In this document: positions 23,304-34,990 of the stretch, in pieces
How the letters are laid out: each line of letters opens with the position of its first letter
Position numbering within the stretch: position 1 is the stretch's first letter
DNA from: Ampelocalamus luodianensis
Lineage: Eukaryota > Streptophyta > Magnoliopsida > Poales > Poaceae
Assembly: GCA_036346255.1 (NCBI GenBank)
Contig: CM070638.1
Location: 38,812,394-38,876,393, forward strand
Direction: 5' to 3'
DNA: 64,000 bases
The notes under the pieces: model-generated
Told to the model about the DNA's origin: nothing
The model's database searches: none
Seen by the model: the letters and a program-made list of their open reading frames with translations, nothing else
Position numbers and translations under genes: made by a program

Positions 23304-26150
23304 GACAGATTTCATAAAAGAGGTCAACCACCCAGAGTGGTTGGCTAACCGTATAATGGTTAGGAAGTCTAATTGTAAATGGTGTGTGTGTAGACTTTAC
23401 TGATATTAATAAAGCTTGTCCAAAGGATGATTTTCCCCTTCCTCGTATCGATCAGTTAGTTGATTCCACTGCTGATTGCAAAATATTAAGTTTCCTAGAT
23501 GCATACTTTAGTTATCATCAAATTAGTATGTGTTTAGATGATGAAGAAATGACCTCATTTATTACACTATTTGAAATATTTTGCTATGTCAAAATGCCAT
23601 TTGTTTTAAAAATACTAGTGCTTTCTTCCAATGCTTGATGCAAAAGACCTTCTTTTCTCGACTTGTCTGGAATTTGGAAGCCTATGTTGATAACCTAGTC
23701 GTAAAAAGCATACATCGTCTTAATCATATTTTCGACCTGTAGGAAACATTCAACAACCTCAGAAAACACCAGTTCAAACTCAATTCTGAGAAGTATGTGT
23801 TCGGAGTCTCTTTAGTGAAGTTGCTTGGATTCCTTGTCTCTGCGTGGGAAATCGATGCAAACCCTGAAAAGATAAAAGCCATTGAACAAATGCGCCCTCC
23901 AACCACAAAGAAAGAAGTCCAAAAACTCACAAGATGCATGACGGCTTTAGTCATTTCATCGCACGACTGGGAGAAAAGGGACATCCTTTCTTTAAACTTC
24001 TAAGAAAATATGAGGGTTTCGAGGTGACAAAGGAGGCAAACAAAGCCTTCGAGGATGTCCAGAGATATCTTACGAGTGCCCTTATTCTGCTTTCTCCTAA
24101 ACCTTAAGAAAAATACTCTTAATGTATCTAGCTACTATGCCACAAGTAGTAAGCGCAGTACTAGTCACCGAACGTGAAAACGTTCAATGAACAATTTACT
24201 ACGTTAGTGAAGTTTTACAAGGGCCTAAGTAGCGCTACCCTCAGGTTCAAAAACTTCTCTATGCCCTCCTCATGTCTTCGAGGAAATTGAGGTATTATTT
24301 TCAGGTGAACAAGTTAATCATGACATCTGACTTTTCCTTAGGAGAGGTCCTCTAGAACAAGGAAGTAGCGGGGCGCATGGCAAAATGGTCGGTTGAACTT
24401 GGGGAGTTTAACCTCTATTTCGTGTCCCGAATGGCCATTAAATCCTAGATCTTAGCGACTTTGTCGCCAAATAGATAAATCTGAACTGTTCAGGGGACCT
24501 AGTATGAATCCCACGACTAGTGGATAATGTACTGATGGGTCACTTACGCTAAGTGGCTCGGCGGCTATGGTGGTCTTGGTACCTCCTACAAGAGAAATCT
24601 TAAAATATGCTATTCAATTAAACTTTCTTGCAATTAACAATGTGGTAGAATATGAAGGTTTATTGGCAGGCATATGAGCAGCGAAAGCGCTCGGGATTCG
24701 ACGACTACTCATGAGAGGAGACTCTAAACTAATCGTGAATCAGGTCGAAAAAGAGTACCAATGCTCTAATCCGACCTTGTCTCAATACTTATTGGAAGTC
24801 AGTAAGCTTGAAAAGCATTTTTTTCAATTTTGAGGTACAATATATCCCTTAAAAAGGATAATTTTCTCGTTAACCAGTTAGCTCAACTAGCTTATTCCCG
24901 ATCATAAGTACCACAAGGAGTCTTATTGGAATAGCTCTAGAAATTGTCCCTAGTCGAAACACCAGAGACTTATCCTATTGAGACAACCTCCTTAGAATAC
25001 GAGGATACTTGAATGAATACCATCTACGAGTATCTTTAGAAGGGCACAGTACCCAGTGACAATCTTGAGGCTGATCGTTTATCCCGTAAGGCCAAAATGT
25101 ATACTTTGCTCAAAGGAGTCCTCTACAAACGAGGCACTCAGGGGGTTCTCACACTATGCATATCGCAGAAAGAAGGATTAAACCTCCTACAAGAAATACA
25201 CAGAGGCATTTATGGGACCCATGCCTTTCGACAAGGTTTCTACAGGCCAACAACCCTCCATATGCTAAAGAGCTCATTAAGAAGTGTGTATAATGTCAGT
25301 TTTATAGTAGGCCTTTTGCGACCTGGGATCTCGATATCCTAGGGTCGTTCCAAAAAGCTCCAAGAGATTTTGAGTTCCTTTTGCGGCTATTGATACGTTC
25401 AAAAAATGGACTGAAGTTGAACCTGTGACTAGGATAACAATGGAAGCAGCCAAGAAATTTATAATGAAAAATGTGATCACTCGATTTGGTGTGCCAAGTC
25501 TCATCATAACAGATAATGGTACACAATTTTTTAGCGCAAAATTTGAAGAATTTTGTGAAGAATTGGGTACTAAGTTATGTTATGCCTCTGTTGCCCATCC
25601 ATAAAGTAATGGGGCGGTCGAAAGGGCAAATGACCAAATTATGCAGGGAATCACAACTCGAGCTTTTGACCAGCTTGTAAAGCGCTCGGGGGCTTAATTA
25701 CCATCAGTAATATGGGCAATTTGCACGACCGCTAGTCAGGCTACAGGTGAAACTCCCTTTTTCCTCTATTTTTAGTGTTGAAGCCATGCTTCCACCTGAA
25801 CTAAAGATTCAGTCGACAAGAGTCAAAACATATAACAACTGTGGCCAAGAAAAACTTCCAGCTGATGACATCAATCTACTCGAAGAAAAGAGGAACCAAA
25901 CCTTAATCCGTTCGGCAGTCTACCAACAAGTCCTACGCAAAAATTATGATCGTAAGGTCCAACCTCGCAACCTTGCTGTAGGTGACTTGGTATTGAAAAA
26001 TATTCAATCCCAGTCTAATTGGAACAAACTTTCTACTAAATGGGAAGGTCCTTACGCAGTGGTCAAAGTCATGTGACCAGACTTGGTATGACTAGCTATG
26101 GAAGATGATAGAGTTCTTTCTATTTCATGGAATATCGACCAAATGCAAAA
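23304..26150 (+). pseudogene. Ty3/gypsy pol relic of element D (RT, RNase H, integrase)
   Basis: Reverse transcriptase is recognisable from its core (VDFTDINKACPKDDFPLPRI at about 23390-23450, then SFLDAYFSYHQI, then YVDNLVVKS near 23685 in place of the catalytic YVDD). RNase H/linker remains are present to about 25000. Integrase core motifs follow in shifting frames: AIDTFKKWTEVEP near 25388, ITDNGTQFF near 25505, and a HP-stop-SNGAVERAN motif near 25600. The integrase C-terminus (25747-26076) ends WEGPYAVVKV, then WNIDQM. There are many stops and frameshifts, including one in the GTGTGTGTG run at 23383. Upstream pol and gag were separated by the insertion of B and lie outside the window. 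The RT motifs and the antisense gene downstream suggest the Tat lineage. Confidence 0.85.
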
Positions 26151-26293
26151 AAAAAAAAAAATCTATTTGCAACCTCCTACATTCTCAATAAAGTTTATGT
26201 TTTCTTCAATCTTTATTATCTTAAAATATCCATTGAGAAAAGCTTCTATAATTTCTCGATCACCTTTTTACAACACTTATTTTTCATTACACT

Positions 26294-26780
26294 GGTCAAA
26301 GAAAGGTAACATCACCTAATCGAAGCCTTTTCTCTCTGCACGTGATCCTACCCACTAGAAGGAACTTCCTAGCATTGATTTGTTCCTTAATTTAACTACC
26401 AATACAAGGAAAATGAGTTCAACAAAATATGGCCAAAATAATTTTGAGCAAGCTCTTTTTAATCATTTACTTAATTTCTTTACTTCGTTTTACGTAAAGA
26501 TTTCTCAGTGAGTTGAGCTTTTATAATTTATTCGACTACTTCTGATACACTCGATTTGATTAACCTGGTCAGAGGACGAAACATCACCTAGTCGAAGTCT
26601 TTCCTCTCTACATGTGGTCTTGACCACTAAAAGGAACTTCCTAGTGTTGACTTGTTCCTAACTCTTGCCACTAGTACAACAAAATCGACATCAAAAGCAA
26701 AGGTCAAACGAAGTTTTTTAAGCGAGCTCTTTTTCCACTATTTACTTAATTTATCTAATTAAACTAACAAATAGTTGAGG
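26294..26780 (+). repeat. Diverged direct duplication in the D spacer
   Basis: 26294-26500 and 26568-26780 share a long string of words in the same order: GGTCA, ACATCACCTA, TCGAAG, CCTCTCT, AAGGAACTTCCTAG, TTGTTCC, GAGCTCTTTTT and TTTACTTAATTT. The period is about 274 bases. It lies between the pol end and the antisense gene. No coding potential is seen. Confidence 0.6.
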
Positions 26781-26989
26781 GCTAGGATAAAGTTATAATT
26801 ATGACTTCAATTCTTAGTCTTATAATCTCAATTATCATTTTTTATCTTGTCTTATGAGTTACTAACTACTTGAAAAGACATATTGCAGGAAATGAAGTTT
26901 TATATACATAAACAAGAAATTGTTTTTACAAAGGAAATCCTATTACAAACTACTTTGATGAAGGAGATCCAATCTGCATCTCATCTGCG

Positions 26990-29400
26990 ACCTTCTTGCC
27001 AACTAGCTACACTTCTTTGATCAGTTGTGCTGCCTCTGCTTCAGGGCAATCGAAGTCAACTTTGACTGGTTGAAGGCTTGGACGCCGGTCATGAGCCTTA
27101 AGTTTTGCAAGACCGCTAGTCTTATTGAGTCAGCTTGATTGGTCTACAAGGTAGTTATCAACTCCTAAAGTTTCCTGGCCTATTGTCCAATGGCACTTGT
27201 GTGTCCGACAATGGTGTCTTCAAGAGGAGTTATCTTCGCAGCACCAAGCCTATCGAGCACATTGTTTAGGAGAGAAATGTTGTCTTGAAGATTGATCTTC
27301 GTAGCCTTCATTTCCTCCTGACTACGGATTGAAGTTTCCTGAAGTCGTTTCATTCTAACTGCTTGCTCTGAAAATATAGCACGACCAGTTAGAAAAACAA
27401 TTCTCAAAGATCAGTAAATAAAACTGGTCATAGGTAAAAAAAAATTCTTGCCTACATCTTCGTGGGAGGTAGCATCCTTTGTACACTGCTCTTCCCATTG
27501 TTTTAAGCTCTTATCTTTTTTTTGGAGATATGAATAAGCTCGTGGATCACCAAGACCTTCGAATCGACCTCAGTGCGAAGGTTACCCATATCGACCTCTT
27601 TTTCTAAACAAGAAAAAGAGTCAGAGAAAGAAAAGAAAGTTTTCGAAATAAACAATGTCAAGTCAAAAACTTACTGTTTATTTCATTATGTAACTTAAAA
27701 GCCGCAGAATTAGCCTCCTGAAGATTCTTCAACCGGTCTTATTTTTTATCCTTTAGCCTTTGCACCTTGGCTTTTACATAGTCAAGTGCATCGGCTAAGG
27801 TGATATGAGCACTTTTAAACCTACAAACAAAAGTGATATGAGCACTTTTAAACCTACAAACAAAAGTGATATGAGCACTAAACAGGTAATCGAAAACTAC
27901 TCATTAATAGTGTCTTACTATCTCACTGTTTGTTCGTAGAGTTCAATGTCTGCTTTTCAAAGAACACACACTGCCTGTGGTATTCACCAATAGTAGCAAC
28001 TTGTTCAAGAGCTCGCTGAACAAAGAAATACACAATGAAGAAAAGCAGAAATGCAAAAACCCAAATATATAAATGTTTGGTATCGAGCACTTACATCGAT
28101 AGTTGATCTAGCAAACTGAGTATACACCGTCTTAGGATCCTCCAGTTTACAGAATCCGTCGACCTTGTCCCACCATATTTTTTTGAAGACGTTCGTCATA
28201 AAAAAAATATGCCCCCTATTGGGAATATCCTTAGGGTGAGGGACTCGATCACGAGACCTAAATGAAGAGAATCCAACAGTCGGTGGTCTAAATAATCCGA
28301 GAAAGAGGTCGAAAGAGTCTTCTTCTTCTACTTCTTCTTCTTCATTGTTGATAGAAGAAATGACTCCACCTTGGGGACCTGGAGGAAACTCCTCCACAAC
28401 CTCTTTTCTAGCATGATGGTCGGAACTCTCCGCGACCACAGGATCAATTGCTCTTGGTGATTGCAATGACAAGTCTCCTATCCGAACATTGGTGTCCTCG
28501 ATAGTTGACTCGATAATCATTATTTCTTCGTCTTCAAGTGTCTTCACCTCTACATCCATGACCACATGTGGTTTGACCACCTCAGTTTGCGTAGAGGGCT
28601 CGATGGTGAGCAGCCCTTCTCCTACTACCTCAGGAATAGTGGTCGAAGACTCGACCACCATCACTTATGTCTCTATGATTGGAGGGGAAACCAGCATTCC
28701 CATGGTCGTAGCCATGACAATAGCCTCTTTTTCCACAAAGACATCCCCGAGGGCTGGAGAGGTGGGACTGAAACAAGACATATATTAGTACATCAAGAGG
28801 TAAAATAAAAAGAGTAAGTACAATTATTTATTCTTTAAATTTTACATACATAGACTTCCTAGATACAATCTTAAAGCCCGAAGAAACCTTTCCAAGTGAA
28901 GACTTGATCTTCTTCACCTTCTTCTTCTTTTCCTCATTTTAGTCACTCTCGTTAGCTCTGCGGTCTTAGCTTCTGGAAAGCTCCCCGCATAGCTGGTTTG
29001 AACGACCATGTCCCGTGCGACCTTTAGTTGGTTGTACAGCGAGGGGGTGGTCAGAGCTTCTTTTGCAACCTATTCTTCTGGGTGATCGAAGCCAGTTTTG
29101 ACCACTTGGAGGTTATCATTTCTTTCAACCACAAACTTTGCTGCATCGGCAGTAGCCTTCACAAAAGAAACGTAACTCTTCCAGTTTTCCTTTTCGATTC
29201 GTTTGACAAAAGCAAGAGAAGGGGAAACTGAGAATGTCTTGTCATCATAATACGAGGGTACCTCTTGCTCAGAGGCACTCTAACTTCCCCAGAATCCTCC
29301 TCAGCAGACCCCAAGTCCATCTCAGGGACATTCTGAGGATTTAGAGTGACGACTTGGTGTAAAAGGTCACAAAACAAGAATCAATGGGTAGTCAAAAATA
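26990..29400 (-). pseudogene. Antisense accessory gene of Tat-type element D, decayed
   Basis: Tat-lineage gypsy elements often carry an extra gene between pol and the 3' LTR, sometimes antisense. Here the minus strand holds exon-like pieces in order. About 29400-28900 includes EMDLGSAEEDSGEVRVPLSK, then after a frame change DDKTFSVSPSLAFVKRIEKE, LYNQLKVARDMVVQTSYAGS and a Lys/Arg-rich segment. 28664-28005 is one 219-codon frame with an acidic Glu-run centre and the motif VFKKIWWDKVDGFCKLEDPK. 27990-27900 has QVATIGEYHRQCVFFEKQ, followed by Leu/Lys/Glu-rich coiled-coil-like stretches to about 27180. Stops and shifts make it a pseudogene. The protein's function is unknown in the family. Confidence 0.55.
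27800..27881 (+). repeat. 33-bp tandem repeat, 2.5 copies
   Basis: GTGATATGAGCAC followed by TTTTAAACCTACAAACAAAA is repeated exactly at 27800 and 27833, with a partial third copy at 27866. It lies in what would be an intron or spacer of the antisense gene. Confidence 0.9.
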
Positions 29401-29508
29401 CAAACACTACTCCCTAAAGATGAAACCAATACAAATATTGGTTACCTTTAGATGTCTTGTCCTCTCCTCCTCAGATACGACCGCCAGAATCTAAGGAGCC
29501 CCCTTTAT

Positions 29509-32500
29509 TGTGAGGACCCCCGGGTTATTTTCGTAAGACCAAGGCATTCCCGGTCTTAGGAAAATAACTCTGGGCCTCAAGGAGATGAAACCCAACTTAA
29601 CTCCACTTAAGTGAGAGTACCCAGCTGATCTAGAGCAACAGATACCATGCATACCGCTCCTCCACGAGTACTACATGATAACCGGTTCTCCAACAGCCCG
29701 AGTCCACACTTAAACAAGTTAAAAGGGATTTCAAAACAGCGGCTATGTGTCTCGTGTTGGCACCCAAGATCAGCGACCAACACGCACATACCCTTAACAA
29801 CGTCAATCACAGTCATACAACATTCATACATTGGTATTATCAAGTACATACAATAACACTTAAGTCTATAACTGTTACAATAAATAGCAGTGGAAGCAAA
29901 GTAAATAAACCAATAGGTCCAGCAAGTGTGCCCAAAACCCAAGGTAACCGACTGGGAGCTAGAAGAAACACTATTTGTTAGCGTCACTGAAAGCGGCACT
30001 AATGAACTGATCGTGAGCAACGTCATCCTCACCGAAGCAAGCAGCAACCAGGTTAAGTACAAATGTACTTGTAAGTCTTATACAAAGTAAAAAAATTATA
30101 TATGTTAGTGGTTGTCGCAAAAGAGAGGCTTTAGTGGCTTAGTTTTGCATAAATCACACAAGTTTTCACCCTACACTACTAGTTTGAAATTGCCATTTAA
30201 AAAATTGATTTTTAACAAAAGAAAGATGAATAAGAGCACACAAGTTTTCACCCTACACATACTAGTTTGAAATTGCCATTTAAAAAATTGATTTTTAACA
30301 AAAGAAAGATGAATAAGAGTGATACATATATAGCTCAAACAATACCAAAGTGGCAGCCCACTTTAATAAACTAACTTTGCATGAATACCCGTTCATGCCG
30401 ATACCGAGTTGCAACCATGTAAAATTTTAATTAAAGTCTAACGATGATGTCATTCAATACCAAGCGGTCGTCTGTAACCGTGCAAATGTTTATTCGAATA
30501 GATTAATCCCTGCAGAGGTGTACTACTTTACCCACATGACTCGATTAGCTCGTAAGCCTCCAGATAATGATAGACTTCCTAAGGTATGCCTGCCGGGTAA
30601 ATCAAGATTCAAGATTTTCAAAGAAGAAGACCTATTGAGTTGAATCCCCCTTGCAAAATGAACCCCAAACTCAGTACAATTTACTGATAGAGCTTGATAA
30701 GCAGGCATGCAAGTTGTGTTGGAAATACTGATACAATGTAAATAAATAAAAAATAGTGCTCCCATGCACATTATAGAAAATTGCATCGGATCCTACGAAT
30801 AGATGATCAAACACAAATATCCTGACAGCACCTGGGACTCAAGCCAATAAACCCTTCCCCTTACTTGACCAAACTAGCCCCAATCCAGCGTGTGGAAGTA
30901 TGAATGGTACTTAGAATCGACAACCCAAAGTTTGGTCCTTAGTGGTCCGGACAAGTCTACCACATACCCGAGTCTCGTGCACGAAGGCACCCACACTAAC
31001 CACCACTTGTCAAGGGTTTCATTCCATGAAAAGATGGCTTGATTTTTACGTTGGCTCGCTGGGCCTAACACAACCCTCCTCCTTTTTCTTGGCTTGGGAC
31101 AGGCTGCGTAGAAAACTACACAAGCGGAGTTACTAACAACCACTTGTCCCGACCAAAAATTATTTTCAAAGAACAAATGTTAACTCAAGAACCAGGTACG
31201 AATATCTGGATGAAAACATAAAAGATAAGAGTGAGGTGTTTCCCACGATCGATTGGATAACCCCGTCAATCGAACTAACGCATTCTCCAGACCCGCATGG
31301 CTAAGCATACCTATATATCATCACAAACATCTAACCTTAAGCATATTTGTAATGGAAACATCAAGGATAATCATCAAGAGTAGGACATAACTAACTCATA
31401 AACGTATCGATATACCAAAATAGCATCCAAGCAATATCATTGCATTTCAAAGTACTAACTAACAAAAGCTAGGATCAAAATGATGCAAAAAAAAAAGTTC
31501 AAATGATGCTTGCCTTGCTAGAATTGTTCACTCTCAATAGCATAGTCGTTCCCTTCGGGCAATTTAGAATCTATAAAAGACGACATCGAATAAATACCGA
31601 GAAAAGGGGAAATTTTCAAAATGCTACAAAATGCATGCAATTTATACATTAGCTACATTATGATTTTATATAAATTTAGGTATAAGAATTATTTCAATTG
31701 GAGTTCATATGTGCAAGTTACAGCCTTTGGAAAATCAAAAGGCATAAAATACTAGAAAATCACAATCTATCACTATTCATCCGAATTAATTACTTTAGTG
31801 AAAATTTCCAAAACAATGGTGGAGATAAGATTTACATGGTTAGAAAGATAATAAAAATTTATGATCAATAAAAATTGAATCATCTCATTTGGAGTTCAAA
31901 TGAATCTTCTATGAATTTTTGATTTAATTCAATTTCTAGTGTAAAAATAATTCCATACGGAATTTAATTCCAATTTTGAAATTTTCTAAAGTAATGACAT
32001 GTTTAAAAATTATACCATGAGGAAGTACATTAAAAATGCAAACCAAAAAAATTAGTTTCACTCAATTGGGAGTTTAAATGAATTAGTTACGAATTTTTTA
32101 AGTTCTTTGAATTTACAATGCAAAAATAAATCACTTCGAAATTTCTAAAAGCATTTAATACTTTTTATACCCGAGCTTACCTAGCCTCTGCCATGACATG
32201 TGGGGTCCACTGCAAAGCGTCCTTTTTCATTTAAATTCCGAATTAAAACCATACTGACACGTGGGCCCTCTTTGTCATTGACTCGGTCCATGCAATAGTG
32301 CATGGACCGAAGGTCAACATGCCCGATCTATGGTCCATGGACCACAGTTGCTGTGCACTTAAGGTCTTAGCCCACATGTCATTGACTAAAAGAAAACCCA
32401 GATTTATTTAGCCCTTCCGTTTTCAGTTCATGGACCCCACTTGTCAGTGAAACATTAGCTACAAATAACGTCATCTACTGAATATTTATACCAAAACCGA

Positions 32501-34174
32501 CAACGTTTACTCGTTAATGACTAGCTACAGTGACCACCGGAAATCCGACAAACCGAAAATGCACAGGGCTTCATCACTGGGCTTGCCACCGACGATGTGG
32601 TCCATGGCGGCGCGAGGGGAGGCCAAACATGGAAACCTAATAGCTTTGCGAACCTCCTCGTTCTGGTGGCGAGGCTTGAGGTGGCGTGTAGGGACAGTGC
32701 ACCGGAGATGGGCCGCGGTGAGCTATGGGCTCAGGTGCAAGTTGCAACCCGACGACGCATTGGGCATTTAAGTGCGTGCATGTGTATCTACCAGGCACAA
32801 TGGCCTACCCGAGTGAAGAAATGGGCTGGAGAAGCTTGGATGATGGCCGGCGATGAATGTCTAGCGGCAGCGATGGGGTTTCCTCATGGAGAAGAAAACC
32901 TAAGCAAAAGGAGGGGCCAATAAGGTGCGGGAAAGACTAAGTGGCCTTTGGAGATGCTTAGTGAGTAAGCAATCAGACAATGCCCTACCAGGCCGAAGTT
33001 GAGGACGAAGAGGGGAACTTCGGCCGCAAATGAATGAAATCCGAGATTCAGGAGCTCCTGTGACATAATGGCAAAATTAACCGAGGGGAAATCACTCTTA
33101 CACCTAAAGGCACAAGGTGACACGCATAATATAGGATAATACTCACTGGGGACAATGTTTGCACGGTGGTGGCCTTCGGGGCACGCTCTGGACGTGCTCC
33201 GGAGCCGATGAGGACACGATTGTGTTCCGGGAGCTACAAGCCAAGACAAAGGTCCGAAATTAGCAAAATAGAGACGGCATGGGATGGTGGAGACGGGGGA
33301 TGCTTCGGTGAGGATCTTACCCAAGCAAGGAGCACAAATGAGCGTCCCTCGCCTCAGCCCCAAGAGGATAAGTGAGGCAAAAGAGAGGGCTAGGAGGAGG
33401 TTTAAACATGAGCAATGGATGGAACAGAGGCAACATTAGGCGATGAGGGAACCGGAGTGGTCAGGTTGGGTGGTGGATTAACGGTGTTGACAAAGCGGCT
33501 CAGGGGTGCTCGGTCGCGTGGTCACTCCCTGCCGCGCCAACGGGAGGTTAGGGACGACCCTGACGAACGGGCCTAGGTGGTCAGTGGTTATAGAGTGGTG
33601 TGTTGGTGTGTGGCTCGAGTATGTCATTTAGGCAGTTGGGTCAAGTCAGGTCAAGTGGCTCGGTTGGACTCGAGTCTGGTGCGGCTGGTCCGATTGGGTT
33701 CGAGTCCAACAGTGCTAACTGGTTTTAATTCAAACTTCTATACTTTGACCAAGCAACTAAAAATAGTAAATAAATTCCTAAAATTCTGAAACTTTTCAAA
33801 GAGGTTCCTGGGTTGACCTAGCACACAAATAAATTTTTATAACTCACTGTTCATGTTTTATTTTCTTATTTTTAATTCTTTCCCAGGAAAGGCATGTGAA
33901 TTTAGTTTGAATTTTCTCAGGGTTGATTTTGTTTCTAAAAAATTGGGAAAATTATAATTATTCATGATGAATATTATAAGATTTAAATAAATTATTTTCT
34001 AGAGAACTTTATAAGCATTTATCTCTGTTTTCTTTTGGAGCTTCTTATTTGAGTTGTATGCTTAATTTTGATTTGAAGTTTATCAAATGCTATAAATTGT
34101 GCACATGCTCCATAAATTAAATGCATGCTCAAGAGATGCATAATAATTCTATTAATCAAGTTGGGGCTGTGACA
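29509..34174 (-). repeat. Element E: probable solo LTR (about 4.7 kb), minus orientation
   Basis: Read on the minus strand the block starts TGTCACAGCCCC (34174) and ends GGGGGTCCTCACA (29509), i.e. TG...CA with related ends. A TTTAAAC box near 33400 followed by pyrimidine-rich sequence on the minus strand could be its promoter. There is no internal domain, primer site or coding frame. D-type sequence resumes on both sides. The flanks (TTTAT left, AATAT right) do not form a clear 5-bp duplication, so the block could also come from recombination between two elements. Confidence 0.5.
30155..30318 (+). repeat. 82-bp tandem duplication in E
   Basis: Two copies (30155-30236, 30237-30318) of a unit starting CACACAAGTTTTCACCCTAC are nearly identical, so the duplication is recent or the copies have been homogenised. 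Confidence 0.9.
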
Positions 34175-34324
34175 AATATGGTCGTAGGGGCCTTCTCGCA
34201 TATGAGCTTGACACGAGCGTCAACCTCTCTATTGTTGATTTATTTGTAGGATTATAGATAATAATATCTCTTATACAACCTCCAAAGCTACCCTTCAATA
34301 TTAACAATGAAGAAGATCATACTC

Positions 34325-34455
34325 ACCTAGTAGTCGTAAGTTTTTCTACGACCATGCTATATGGTCGTAAGTTCTTCTACGACCACCTATTAATCGTAAA
34401 TCTTACTATATTCACCTCATGGTCGTAAGTCTTACTACGACCACCCTATAGTCGA
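34325..34455 (+). repeat. Tandem hairpins GGTCGTA...TACGACC in D
   Basis: About four units of 30-40 bases, each with the arms GTCGTA and TACGAC around AAGT(C/T)TT(A/C)(T/C), lie just upstream of the probable 3' LTR of D. One unit (about 34395) has decayed arms. A related GGTCGTAGG is seen at 34180. Confidence 0.65.
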
Positions 34456-34472
34456 TAAAGCTTACAGGCATG

Positions 34473-34990
34473 TTGGTCCAATCGACTAGAGACATTTTTG
34501 CGTTGTGTTTAATACACACAATAGTTAATATGTGTCGTTATTCTTGAAGATAATTGTACGTAGTAAATCTCTGTCTCTAATATAACAACAAGGCGATGTG
34601 GGGATATGTCTATGACAATAACTACCCTTAAATGTGCGCATTGCACCAAATGACAAGGCGCCTCTCGTCGTGGATAACTGTAAACCCTTGATGCACTATA
34701 TAAGGAGTAAAGTCAGTGGACAGAGAGAGGACAGAGGATAGAGGATCAAGTGATCAAACAACAAAATGGACATGAGTCATTAGTCTTAGTCTTCAATGGC
34801 TTCTCCCTTATAAATACAATCAATACAGCAACATAGGAATAGGGCTATTATTCTCTCAGAAGAAGGTCTGAACCTGTATAAAATTCTCGTGTCCTTTTTA
34901 TGTGGTTTCGCTCCAGGAGAGCTCCCAATATTCATTCATAAGATCGATATTCAACCATCGATAGTGGGACTCTATCGAAGCCCACAGGGC
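34473..34990 (+). repeat. Probable 3' LTR of element D (boundaries approximate)
   Basis: It starts near TGTTGGTCCAATCGACTAG. A TATA box CTATATAAGG lies at 34696-34705 and a second TTATAAATA at 34808. Then TCTGAACCTGTATAAAATTC and a GATCGATATTCAACCATCGA end resemble the U5 ends of rice Tat-type LTRs. A perfect 7-bp hairpin, TCGATAG/CTATCGA, lies at about 34957-34977. No partner LTR is in the window, so the ends cannot be fixed. Confidence 0.45.

Noticed and set aside
32517..33363. Frames of 84-159 codons in E
   Set aside because: They lie in the probable leader of a minus-strand LTR. No domain is present and frames overlap on both strands.
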